A stretch of DNA of 64,000 nucleotides from Agapanthus africanus. Its lineage: Eukaryota > Streptophyta > Magnoliopsida > Asparagales > Amaryllidaceae. Below, piece after piece: positions 44,403 to 55,480 of this stretch (position 1 is its first letter; every line of letters starts with the position of its first letter). The translations under genes were made by a program, and so were the position numbers. The notes beneath the pieces were generated by a model that did not search any database, was not told where the DNA came from, and saw only the letters and a list, made by a program, of their open reading frames with translations. Location of the stretch: positions 516,083,772-516,147,771 of the forward strand of contig JASDDO010000001.1 in NCBI GenBank assembly GCA_030015575.1, in the 5' to 3' direction.

Positions 44403-45390
44403 AGTGTTAAACACTAAAGAACAACATCGTTAAACACTGGGAATAAGATTATCAAATTAGTGTTAAACACTAGAAATGTGATTCTCAACTTAGTGTTAAA
44501 CACTAAAAGATAACAGTGTTAAACACTGGAAACAAAATTGTCAGATTAGTGTTAAACACTAGAAGAGGGAGGGGTCACGTGATAGCATCAAAAAGTGGGG
44601 CCAGATCCCCTTAATTTTGTTCTGCAAACAAGTGTTAAACACTTTTCATAGCCATCAATGAGGGTCACGTGGGAGCACGTGAGGCATTGCCTCAAAGCTA
44701 ATTTCTTCTCATTTGTGGGGATCTTTTCAGGGGTCACGTGGGGACACGTGACCCAAGTTCTTTGCATGCACAGAGATCTCTTTAGTCTCTTTATTTTATT
44801 TTGAGAATTAAATTCTTATGTAGGGTTAAACCCTAATTTCTTTTAAAGGAATTGAATTCCCATATATGTAAAAGAATTAAATTCTTGTATAGGGTGAAAC
44901 CCTAATTTCATTTTTTAAGGGGAATTAAATTCCTGTGAATTTGAGAGAATTAAATTCTCAATTAGGGTTAAACCCTAGTTCTGTCCATCTTGAAGGAATT
45001 AAATTCCTGTAATTCTAGGAGAATTAAATTCTCATATAGGGTTGAACCCTAGTTTTATCTTGGAGGAGTTAAATTCCTATAATTTTGGGAGAATTAAATT
45101 CTCATATAGGGTTAAACCCTAACTTTGTTTTGGGAGAATTGAATTCTCTAAACTCAATTCCCCCTCTAAGTTTTGGATCTGCATGGTAGGATCTCAACCC
45201 GATGAGAATTAAATTCTCAACCAATGGGGAGATGTGCTCTGTGCAGATCTTCGACCAGAGGAAGCACTAAGTTCTTTTGTGCAGAAGAGTTAAACTCTTA
45301 GATTTGAGAATTAAATTCTCTGTTTGAAGTTTTGATCCCCTTTCTTTTCTCACCTAGGGTTTTTCTTTGTAGAGAATTAAATTCTCCTTT
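44403..45390. repeat. Odd-palindrome arrays, right LTR
   Basis: GTGTTAAACAC copies (44403-44641) followed by GAATTAAATTC, AGGGTTAAACCCT, AAGAGTTAAACTCTT types (44803-45390). On the transcript (-) strand these read with central T. Confidence 0.95.
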
Positions 45391-45469
45391 CTTTTCTCTC
45401 TGAAATTTCGAGATTCCAAAGCTCTCTCTCTCCTCCAAATTCTCTCCCTTAATTCTTCCTCTTGGCTCC

Positions 45470-45477
45470 TATTTATA
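45470..45477 (-). promoter_or_regulatory. TATA box of giant element, 5' LTR
   Basis: TATAAATA on -, in CTCCTATAAATAGGAG. It should set the start of the genomic RNA near 45440, giving a U3 of about 0.85 kb and a leader of about 2.4 kb before gag. Confidence 0.7.
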
Positions 45478-45795
45478 GGAGAAGGAAAAGAATCAATTTG
45501 TTAAGCAAATCTTTCATTGAACGATTTTGTTTGTTTTCATAGTTAATATGAGCCTTTAGATCATTAAGTGAATGCTATTCACCGTTGAATTTTAAATCCA
45601 AAGATATTCTGTTTGTTATTTCTGGTGGGATTTAGGGAAATCTTTCATTGTGTAAGATTTTTCCATAAATTGGCGATATTTAATTACCCCTGGATTTTTA
45701 ATCCAACGGTTCTCCTTAATCCTTTCCCATTTGGAAAGATTTTAGAGAAATTTAGAATTTTAATTCTATTAAACTGTAAGGCCTTCAAAGCCTGC

Positions 45796-46255
45796 CACGT
45801 GCTGGCGCGTGACCCTTGGTCACGTGTGAGCACGTGACCCTCGTTGAGGTATTTCCTAACTTTTAGAATTAAATTCTTTTAAGCTGTAAGGCTTTAAAAG
45901 CCTGTCACATGCTGGCACGTGACCCTTGGTCACGTGTGAGCACATGACCCCTAATTGAGCACTTTAACAGTCGCTTGCTTATGTTGCTGTTTTAACCATC
46001 ACGTGTCAACACGTGACCATTGGTCACGTGTGAGCACGTGACACCTCTTTGAGGTATTTCCTGATTTTTAGAATTAAAGTCTATTAAGCTGTAAGGCTTG
46101 CAAAGCCTGTCACGTGCTGGCACGTGACCTTTAGTGACGTGTAAGCACGTGACGCCCAATTGAGTCATTTTTCAGCAGTTTGTTTTAGTTTCTGTTTGAT
46201 GAGATTTTAACCATCACGTGTCATTACGTGACCCTTGGTCACGTGTGAACACGTG
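45796..46255. promoter_or_regulatory. CACGTG blocks in U3, right LTR
   Basis: About 15 CACGTG sites in five blocks with the same 10-15-10 spacing as the left LTR. Some sites decayed to CACATG, GCGTG or TACGTG. Confidence 0.85.
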
Positions 46256-46297
46256 ATACCTCATTGAGGTAATTCCTGATTTTTTAATAAGGAAACA

Positions 46298-46302
46298 TGT
46301 AT
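46298..46302. repeat. Target-site duplication TGTAT (right)
   Basis: Copy of 12187-12191, directly after the LTR end GGAAACA. Confidence 0.9.
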
Positions 46303-47233
46303 GTGATGCCGTGTTTTAATCGGGGGTTTTATATTGGTCGGGTCGTATGAGATATGACCGGTATATTAAATCAAGTGTTGATTTAATATTGACTTTTATC
46401 TCATTTAAATAAACCTTTTCTTTATGATGGATGCATGGATGTATATGTACATGTTGATGTGCATATACACATACATACATGCATTTGTATCATGGTTGAT
46501 GATACAACAAAGATGGCAATATAAGAATTACATGGGAAGTAAATATATTTATATATTAGAATGAGAAAAAGAAAATTGATTTTAAATCATGATTGACTAT
46601 TCTTTACTTGACCTAGATTAAACCATGGTTTCATTTTCATTTGTTATTTTTCTCTCATTCTAAAATATCCAGATATTTATTGACCATGGTTTGAGATGAG
46701 ATATTTATTCTTGATATTTATCTTTCTCTCATAATCTTTTCTCATTATCTTTATCCAAAAGAAAAATAGAGCTCAAGGTTACCATCTTCTTCTTCCTCTC
46801 TCTAGCTCTTTCTTGAGTTTCCAAAGTGAGTGAGGATAAAAGAAAGAAAGGGTTTTTATATGAGAACACAACCATATCATCACACTACACTTGTTTAGCC
46901 CATAGGTGTAGTTTGTTTGCTTCATCATTATTGTGATCTAGTGGAGCAAGAAACTTTGAGCAAAGGTACTCCGGGTGGATCATCGTGGACGTGGAGGAAG
47001 TTCAAGCTAGCTCGTTCAAACCCTAGGAGATCCAAGGAGTTGCTAGGAGGTCTACAAAGGTTGTATCTCTCCCAACTTAGTGTTAGACACTAGCTAGTAT
47101 ATGATACTAGAACTTGTTACTCTAAATATTCTAGTTCGATTCCTAGGTTTATTTGTTTAACACCTCATAAATTTTTAATATGGCATGTGTGATGCTTGCA
47201 AAACCCTAGGTGAGGTGCTAAAGAAACCCTATA
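46303..47233 (+). mobile_element. Copia LTR on +, right part
   Basis: Continuation of 11060-12191. Has the 3' LTR character of this family (CT-rich leader near 46790, CTCGGGTGGAT-like motif near 46970, GATGCTAG-like segment). Ends CCCTATA (not CA) before GGATA. The end is less certain than the start. Confidence 0.65.
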
Positions 47234-47238
47234 GGATA
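47234..47238. repeat. Target-site duplication GGATA (right)
   Basis: Copy of 11055-11059. With the duplication removed, flanking sequence aligns to the copia leader at about 54235-54300. Confidence 0.7.
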
Positions 47239-48105
47239 TACTAGAAATCCGCATTTCGTTTGAGTCTGTAACGAAAGACGGATTACACGGTCGTGATGAA
47301 TAGCTAAACCCCACCGTAGACCCCTACGGGTGCGGCAAACTACCCGCCAAATACCCGAAGTGAAGCAACCTCCCTCAACAAAGTGAGTAGGCCACTCGGC
47401 ACTTCAAAATATCTGGTAGTTTGTGCACCCCACCTTGGGTCTATCATAGGAGTAAAAACAGTAAAAGAAATAATACAACGGTGGGTACAACCTCAACCCG
47501 GATGTGCTCCGTAAAAATAATATTACACCACTTTACAAATTTTATATCGAATGAAAGAATGAAAACCCTCATCTTACATCCCCAACTATTCATCACGGTG
47601 ATCCAACAAGTTCATATACACAAACCAATATAATCATCACAGAAATGTGCAACCCCCAACTAAACGACGTATAGCAATTAGCGAAAGTTTACAAACACAT
47701 TTATCACAACTTGAAACACTTAAACGACGTTAAACTGCGACTTTGAAACACCCGGTATTGCCACAGTAAAGAATTTACAGAATTTCAAAAATTGGCAAAC
47801 ACAAACAACTCTTGAAACCCTAGATCCAAGTCACAAAGCTACAGTCCAAAACACGAAGCATTTCCCTCCAATTGAACCGAGCTCACCGGTTTTATAGGCA
47901 TTGTGGCCGGCCCAGTTTGGGTGAAAGTGTCTCGTTTTTGTTCTATGTACATTTTACAGTTCAAAGAGTACTCTGCAGGTGCTAAAATAATTTTTAGAGT
48001 CTCGTGAAAAATCGACAGAAACATGGATCTATGCTTCGATATTTTCGGGTTATTTCAGTTTCGTAGTTTTACTTGTCGTTTAAACTGTTGGTTATGGTTT
48101 AGCTA
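47239..48105 (-). mobile_element. Leader of copia element on -
   Basis: Directly downstream (on -) of the PBS. Homologous to 53215-54300 of the + element (shared GTTTCTGTCGA, GGCGGGTAGTTTGCCGCACCCGTAGGGGTCTA-like stretch). Non-coding. It continues at 11059-10160 after the nested elements. Confidence 0.8.
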
Positions 48106-48117
48106 GCTCTGATACCA
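48106..48117 (-). promoter_or_regulatory. Copia primer-binding site (initiator tRNA-Met)
   Basis: TGGTATCAGAGC on -, one base after the LTR end. Confidence 0.95.
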
Positions 48118-48118
48118 C

Positions 48119-50125
48119 TGTAAGTCGACGTTACACATCCCACGAATTTGCAGGGAGGTGGAACGGGTAAAAAACGATTTTTACAAACAAGGTAACATCG
48201 ACTTCAACACCAAGATCTTAGCTAAACCATATCTAACAAAACTAACTAGAGATTTTATCTACCATGTAAGAAGATTATACCTAAAGTTTCAAGTCCTTCT
48301 TGTCTTTCTGCTGTCCTCCCTCACCTCGCGAGCTCTTTGGAGTAGAAATGGAAAACACCTCCTCGTCGGCTTCTTGAAGTAGTAGAAGATCCACCCGAGA
48401 GTTCCAACCTTGAGCTAAACTTCCAAGTTGAGGCAACTAGATCACTTGGTGTACTAAACTATATAACCTAGAATGAGTAGAGTGTGATTTAGAGTGACTT
48501 AGTCTCACTAATCCTTGATTATCAACACATGATACACTAGGGTTTGAGAGGAAGAAGGAAAGAGCAAGCTTGAGGAAAGAGAATGTAATTTTGATAATGA
48601 TAATTGATAAATGGGATGGCTCCTTGATATGACAATAAGCATGGCATGAAAATAATATTTTAACAAAAATATCTAGGTCACAAAAATATCTCATCAAAAT
48701 ATCTAAAGTCAAAAAAGTCCAACCAAGTCAAAAGGTCAACCCAAGTAGCCATGCCACTAAATTATCATTTACCAAAAATAATAAAACCTTTTCTCCATCT
48801 CATATTTGTTTTGATCAAGTCAATGGTCAAAACCCTAATGAGGTGTCTCCTTTTATACCCCCTTTCATCCGTATATACATACCCGCATTCATGTTTCGAA
48901 AAAACCCGAATACAATAAGACGAAGCTAATCCAATAATCAAATACTAGAATCCGGATTAAACCAAAGCCCACTAGTATTGTCCGCTCGAACATCACACGT
49001 GCACAAGTACACTTATGTGATCAAACCCTGTCGTAAAACCATACGACCTCTATATCGTTTTGCCTGAAGCTGGGAAACCCTCTGTGTGGGACTCTAAAAA
49101 CTCGACAGTACTCTGGCAGTGGGTCTAACCACAAGCACGTCAGCGGCACTAGATGTACGTAACGGCTACCCAGGTATCTATCGATAAGAAGATCGACAAG
49201 TAAGCTCATCCAAACTCCTACTGAGTCTGTCTGTGGCAATCTCCATACAGTCCGGTCTGTTCGTCTAAGAGTATCGCATATCGGGCCTAGGGGGCGGTAA
49301 ACGTCAGACCCCTAATAGCGGTATAAGTTGTGTCAGAGTACAGTCCAAAACACCCTGAGAAACTACTGGAGTACCTACAAGTAAATCTCGCTTGCCCCGG
49401 CCAGGAATTTTGTGTAATGGCGTTCCGAACACAGCGCGACATCAACCCCCAATATCGGGAGAGACGAATCCTATCTAACTGCCACTGCCTCCAAGTGTTT
49501 CGGGACTGCACCCAACTACTACCTTGCACGACTCAATAGAGCCGTGGTAGGGTAGCAATCTAAGAATAGTGGGAACACACTTGAGGCGAAGTAGCAGTAT
49601 CAAGTCAACGGACTAAGCTGTACTCATGTCACGTGGGAACTGCTAACTGACGATATAGTACCAACCAGCAGTACCCCACGAGTCCGTCCAGTGTTACTCA
49701 TAACCCAATGAGCACCTGTATACTATCTCCAGTAAGACATACTAATGGCTGCAGGACAGATCATCTCCCCTGCTGGGATGAGAAGCGTATACACTAATCT
49801 ACTCTGGAGTATCGATGTCCTGTCTTGATAATCCTACGACTAGGGACTTGTATAAGGACGTGCTTGTAGACTACCCAGCCCCCACTAGTGTGATTGCCAT
49901 CACAACGCTAGTAGTCAAGTAAAGATCCTAAGGGCTCTATCAATATGTATTAGCGACATGTCAAAAAAAAAACATATACACATATTAAGATAGATGCAAA
50001 CCAAGTAGCATACTACCATATTGAGCAAGACTGTTATAAATCCGTGTATATATCTCAAGCTTCCAAAATATAATATACAAACTAGTACTATACAATAACG
50101 GCCTCTAGGGAATATTACACTAACA
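48119..50125 (-). mobile_element. Copia 5' LTR on - (2007 bp)
   Basis: On - it starts TGTTAGTGTAATATTCCCTAGAGG at 50125 and ends CGACTTACA at 48119. Homologous to 61764-63829. PBS follows. Confidence 0.9.
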
Positions 50126-50945
50126 TCCAGAATCCGCCCCGACCTGCCCTCTCCCCCCAACAAAAAAAAGAGGGCGGTTCCCAAAACCCGCCCCCTCCCC
50201 TCCCCTCCCTCCCTCCTACCTTCCCTCTCTTATGAGGGGGTAGGCTGGGGTTGGGCGTGCGGTTGGGTGGGGTGGGGTGGCATGGGTTTCACATTGGGAT
50301 GGAGTGGGATGGGATGGGGTGGGGTGGGGGTGGGGGTGAGAAGGACGGGCCCGTCCTTCACTTTTTAAATATATATAGCTGGTTTCAAGAATTCGCCTTC
50401 TAACTTATACTCTCCTCAAACCGTTCTATTCTGATAATTATAATTTAAACTATCATATTTTACTAATTTTAATAACTAATCAACCTATTTCCGAAAAAAA
50501 AACCTTTGTATTGTCAACTTACTGAATCTTTCAAGTTGTACGTTGATTGTACTACTAATGTGATATTATTATTGTTGTTGTTGTTGTTGTTATGGGGCAT
50601 GAGATGAGTAGAACCTAGTCAAGTGAATAAAGCAACTTTGACACTCGGACAAAATCAAAACATTAAGATGAAAGTTCATAAGAGCCGGCAAAGAAAAAGC
50701 TGATAAGAAGTTACCCAACGATTTGATATAAAACAAAGTAAGAAAATCGTATTTAATAAAACAGTACGATGTAAAATAAATTTAAAGAACCCAAATGTTC
50801 GAACGGACTGCCAAAACATCTACTCGGAGAAAATAAATCAATTTGATGTGAACCAAGGAATTAACATGTTTCATAAAATTGTTTGGTATATGTAGCCACC
50901 AATTTACGAGGGAACAATGAGAGGCTGCAAATAAGGCAAAGTCCG
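50126..50945. other. Unclassified DNA with C-rich and G-rich tracts
   Basis: No gene. 50180-50230 is C-rich, 50240-50338 is G-rich (runs of 3-5 G), followed by a 20-bp palindrome. A (TTG)n run lies at about 50569-50591. The rest is AT-rich. Confidence 0.7.
50340..50359. repeat. Perfect 20-bp palindrome
   Basis: GAAGGACGGGCCCGTCCTTC, immediately after the G-rich tract. Confidence 0.95.
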
Positions 50946-51001
50946 GATTAGTTGACCGGAGTCGTCACTTGCGTCAAAGACGCAAGAAAAAGAGGGGGAT
51001 A

Positions 51002-51276
51002 AGGAGAAGCAGCGAATCGGAGGTGGAAGACCAGAGAAAACAGGATAAGAAATCGCGGAATCTTAGTGGAAACCCAGCGGAATCTTAGTGGAAAGCCAAC
51101 GGAATTGGCTACCCGCAAGAATACCCCAATCGGATATGATTCGACTTCAAAAGGTTTTGTTTTGAAGGAGTTTTTCAAAGTTTGGCGTCGAAATACTCTC
51201 ACACAACATAAGTATGCATGCATGGAAGTATTGGAGGCTCAAAACCAGTGGGAACGATCAATGCAAGGCAAATCCG
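51002..51276 (+). other. Open flank left of the copia element, unknown coding potential
   Basis: Open in one frame from 51002 to the LTR (includes KEFFKVWRRNTLTQHKYAC). GCAAATC (51268-51274) recurs just right of the element (58758-58764), and the frame stays open across that join to a stop at 58826. CGGAATCTTAGTGGAAA is tandemly duplicated at about 51057 and 51081. It may be an exon or older transposon split by the insertion. Not recognised. Confidence 0.3.
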
Positions 51277-53068
51277 TGTTGGAGATAGTGCCCTCAGAGT
51301 CAATTATTGGATCACAGGCACGTGATTGCAATGATTGAGGGAGGACCTATCCCGGTAGGATAGTCTTACTCAAGATGATAGTATGCTATCTGGTTTATCT
51401 TTATCATCGTGTACTGCTTTAGGTGACCTTACGAGTCGCTATTGCACGTTGATAGAGCCCCTAGGATTCATGCTTGACTACCAGCAGTATGAGGGCGATC
51501 ATATACGTGAGAGTTGGAGTCTATAAGCACATCCTTAAAAGGTCCCTAGTCGTGAGAGTTTCGAGACAGGGCATCGATACTCCAGAGTAGACTAGTGTAT
51601 ACAGTCGAGACCCCGACGAGGGGCGGTGGCCGGTCTCACAAGCCACTGGTGTCAGTTGGTTCACCTAAGATGTATACAGGTGCTCATTGGGTTATGAGTA
51701 CACCGGACAGGACTCGCCGGGAACCTGCTAGTTGGTATTATACCTGACGTCAGATAGCAGTTCCCTGGTGACATGTGTACAGGTTAGTTCATCGACCTGA
51801 GATCGTCATTTGTCTCGTGTGAGTTCCCACTGTGCTTTGATTACTACCCTACCACGGCTCAAAGGAGTCGTGTAAACAGGTTTTAGTTGGGTACAGTCCC
51901 GAGCCACATGGAGGCAGTGAGCGGATCTGCAGGGGTTCGTCTCTCCCGGTATTGGGGGTGAGGTCGCGCTGTGTCTAGGAGAGCCAGTACATGAAAAGTC
52001 CTTGGCCAAGGCAGGAGATTTACTGGTAGGTATTCCAGTAGTATCTCAGGGTGTTCTGGGCTACACTCCGACACGATTTGTACCGCTTTTGGGGGTCTGA
52101 CTTTTACCAACCCCCTAGGCCTGCCATGCGATGCTCATAGACGAACGGACCGGACTGTATGGATATTTTCACTGACAGGCTCAGTAGGGTGTCAGGATGA
52201 GTTCGCTCATCGACGTCCCTTTTGGTCAATAGCTGGTGGCCCGTCACGTATGGCTAATACCTCTGACGTGCTAGTGGTTAAAATCTACAGCCATAGTATT
52301 GACGAGTCTTTAGAGTCCCCCACACACAGTTACTCAAGTTTCGGGCGAAACGCTGTAGAGGCCGTATGGAGATATGGCAGGGTTCGATCAGATATGTGCG
52401 GTATTGCACGGATCGTGATCGGACGGATTTTACTAGCGGGCTTTGGTTTAAGCCGGATCCTAGTATTAGACAGTGTAGATTTTGTCTCTTTGCATTTGTA
52501 TTCAGTGGGAATACATATGCGGGCATGTATATGCAGTCGCGGGGTTTTCCTGTAATTTATTACGGGATCAGTTTTCTGAAGTTGCCAGTTTGCATTCCGT
52601 TCCGGCCAGTTTTCCTTTGTTCCTTCACGGCCGGATTCTTCTGATGGAGGGGCTAATTTGCAAGTTTGCAAATTAGCATTTGTGGAGGGGTTTCTTGCAT
52701 TTTGTGGCATTATGATAGATTTAGCATCATGAGATTCTTTTTGAATCACTTCTTTTGCATTAATTGAGATTAGAGTTGGATTTGATTTGGTATGACTTTG
52801 TTATCATCACATTTGGTTGTGGTCACCCCTTTGTTTTCCTACACTCACCTCCCTTCTTGTGTTTGTTTTTTCCTCCACCATATTTGATATGGCCGGCCAC
52901 ATTTGGTGAGGGCGGGAATCATTTTGTGAGTGGGAAAAAATTCATGTTCTCATTTTGAGCTTGCACCAAAAATCCAAAGCTAATTTTTTTCTCCAAAGTT
53001 CTTCTCTCATTCCTCCATCATGGCAACTTCTATAACCCAAAGAGACAAGCTACTACACTACACCTACA
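51277..53068 (+). mobile_element. Copia 5' LTR
   Basis: TGTTGGAGATAGTGCCC to CACCTACA. Member of the same LTR family as 11060, 48119 and 61764. Similarity to the 3' copy becomes patchy in the last 20 bp. Confidence 0.85.
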
Positions 53069-53205
53069 ATGTAAGTGCACGGCGGCGCCCCGGCCGTCGT
53101 GCCGACGCTGGAAACGCGGAAACAAAAAAAACTTTGCGAAACTTGCAAACCGGCACCACCGCGCACTATTAACCCGGATCGCGCCGTTAACCTAGTCTTA
53201 CTTGC
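53069..53205 (+). repeat. GC-rich segment in place of the PBS
   Basis: GTAAGTGCACGGCGGCGCCC onward, about 130 bp. It is the inverted counterpart of 58965-59095 beyond the 3' LTR. Leader homology to 63880 onward begins only at about 53210. Confidence 0.75.
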
Positions 53206-55480
53206 TCTAGTATGTTTAGAACTCGATCGAACAAAATTCCCAAAAACCGTAATTTTCTTGCATCAGGTTTCTGTCGAAATTTTTTTAGCTCCAAAAATTT
53301 TTCAGGGTGTTGCAGAAATATGTGCAGGGTGTTCTAAGACTTCTGGAAAAATTTGGTGGCATGATTCGACTTTTCCACCGCGGAACCGCGGCCAAACACA
53401 TGCATTAGCCGCGGTTCCGCGGCCATAATGACCCCTTGTTGCACCATTTTTTTCCAGTGGGTCCTAGTCTGTGAAATGGGGTTTTTGGAACATTCTTTTT
53501 GAGCCCAGATTTTCTGTGAGTGCTACAGTAGTGCTTGGGGCCCACTTGGGTATATTTGATCGATCGAAAATTTTAAACATGTTAGTTCACAGTATTTACA
53601 TTATATCTGCGACCGTGAATGTCATTTGATCGATAAATCCTGTCTAACTGCTATAGTCCTTTTAGACGGATTTGCGAACGTGACATTCACGTTGATGTTC
53701 TGTGTTTTTGCGGATCGGTCGTGGGGGATAGCCTGGATGCAATGTTAGTACAGTTTTGTTTTATATGTACATTTGATATTGCGGGGCGAGCGTCCGATAT
53801 GTGGACTGCCGTCACTGCCTGTTTGTATATTATTCTTTTGGGGCACGACCGGGTCGAGGTCGATGTAACCGTTGTATGTATATTTTACTTTCTGTACTAG
53901 GATTACCCCGCGGAGGGGTGCACGGATAGCCGGGTTCTAGAGGGCAACAGGCCTGCATCTCATGGCATTGAGACGGAGGGGGCTTCACTCTAGAATTGGC
54001 GGGCTATTCGCCGCACTCGTAGGGGGTATAGGTTGACCCAGGAGGGGTGCCCAAGTCACCGGATTCCGTGAAGTGCTGGGTGGTCCATTCACGTTGCTGA
54101 AGGGGGCTGCCTCGCTTCAGGTTTTGGCGGGTGACTTGCCGCGCCCGTAGGGGTCTAGGATTTTCATTGCACAGGCTATCCACACGACCAGGGGAACGTC
54201 GGGTTTCAGTAGCGGCTCTATGAAACCCGGTGATCCCAGATATATGTATTGTTCTGTGATGCTGGTTACATTTCTGTGATGTTGCATTTTATCATGCCTT
54301 GAGCGAAATATTATATATTGATATATATACTAGTAGATGTTGTATATGTTTTGCATCCGCGCTAGTCCTGTCCCCGCTCTGTCGTTAGTTAAGTAACCTA
54401 ACGGGTGATGACGGGACCCAGTGGCGAATGCGGATGGCATATACGTACATCATTATTTTCGTTCTTTTGTGGTGTGATCAATTGATGGGACTGCGTTGAT
54501 TCGGATCAATGCAAGTTAAACAAACCTATTCTGATGTTGTTGGAACACTTTTCAAAAAGCTGTTATTGCAAGGACGTTCTCTTTTGTTTTGCACAGTGGT
54601 ATTCAGTTGGAATATCCTTCTCCTCAGTCGACGAGGCAAGGGCCGAGATCCCTTCAGCGGGAGTGACCCCTTAGACAGAAGTTTGCGTCAGGGCAATAAC
54701 TTCACTATAGTCGTTTGCTTTTGCTTTGCATCGTGGTATTCAGTTGGAATATCCTGCACCTCATTCTACGGGGAAAGAGCCGAGATCCCTTCACCGGGAG
54801 TGACCTCTTTAGCAAAGGTTTTCGTTACTATATTTTTATAAAGCTATCTGGTTCCTTCAACGATATCAAGTTCATTACGTTAAAGGTTTTCTCCAGAAAC
54901 CATTCATAGCCCTCCGTCGTTTTATATGAATAGTCAATAAGTATTCAAGCTGTGTATGTTGGCCAAAGTCAAGGCACAGTGATTGGTAGCTATTGGATAT
55001 TCATATGCAGCATAGATAGATGCGTTGGTTTGGGACAGTCGTACTACTATTTTGGCCAAAGTCAAGGGTATGTACTGGTGGGTTCAAATTAACCTGGAGA
55101 ATGACGGGTAGAACTTGACATGTGACTTATGATATGTTGGCCAAAGTCAAGATCATAAGAGCATGGGGCAAAAATCACATCGGGAGTTTCTAAAGAAACT
55201 GAAACTTGCCAGATATGCGCATACCTTCTGGAGTGTGATAACGTGAGCGGATTCCGTCACGTTATCATGCGATGATAGTTGGATCCCGATTCCCACTGAT
55301 GAGTTGTTTTACTCCTCGGGTGATCCCGACTAATTCTTCTTTCAGGTTTGGGGAAGAATTTGACGTTACAGTGGGAGGTTTCCTGATTAGATAAAGTGAT
55401 AACCATTCTGATCTAGGCACGTTTCTGTAATGGCTGTTTATGGGTTGACCCGGGCTATGACGAGGGTTGATTTTCTACCA
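53206..55480 (+). other. Copia leader, non-coding, with two tandem duplications
   Basis: Homologous to 47239-48105 and 10160-11059 on -. Contains the GC-rich double palindrome (53378-53424), a 129-bp tandem duplication (53912-54170, unit GGAGGGGTGC...GTAGGGGTCTAGG) and a 136-bp tandem duplication (54582-54830, unit around GTGGTATTCAGTTGGAATATCC). The - element appears to have a single copy of the first unit. Confidence 0.7.
53378..53424. repeat. GC-rich double palindrome in copia leader
   Basis: CCGCGGAACCGCGGCC, 14-bp spacer, GCCGCGGTTCCGCGGCC. Same layout as 9157-9201 in the Athila LTR. Confidence 0.9.

Larger units (their letters stand above)
12192..46297 (-). mobile_element. Giant Tat/Ogre-type Ty3/gypsy element (34.1 kb with nested insert, about 22.2 kb without)
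   Basis: Long direct repeats at both ends (12192-15476 and 43100-46297), 5-bp duplication TGTAT, PBS next to the right LTR and polypurine tract next to the left LTR on the - strand. The polyprotein on - has the Tat-lineage hallmark of a second, archaeal-type RNase H after RT-RNase H. A 6.4-kb 3' region (15477-19275 and 31228-33670) carries tandem arrays and antisense transcription units. The LARD-like element at 19276-31222 is inserted in it. LTRs differ by a few percent by eye, more than the LARD's LTRs, which agrees with the nesting order. All coding parts are broken. Confidence 0.9.
43100..46297 (-). mobile_element. 5' LTR of giant Tat element (3198 bp)
   Basis: Matches 12192-15476 throughout. 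Its inner end has lost the terminal CA (TTTTTACC on + against TGTTTACC). It is shorter than the left LTR mainly by one stretch of about 75 bp between GAATTAAATTC palindromes near 44812. Same order of parts: minisatellite ORF, GTGTTAAACAC array (44403-44641, six perfect and one decayed), GAATTAAATTC array (44803-45390), TATA, CACGTG blocks (45796-46255). Confidence 0.9.

Noticed and set aside
51272-51276. Standard 5-bp target duplication for the + copia
   Set aside because: ATCCG and GCAAA do not match; only an offset GCAAATC is shared, so it is reported as suggestive.
52330-52749. 139-codon frame on - in copia LTR (again at 58019-58438)
   Set aside because: LTR copies; no homology recognised and no promoter.
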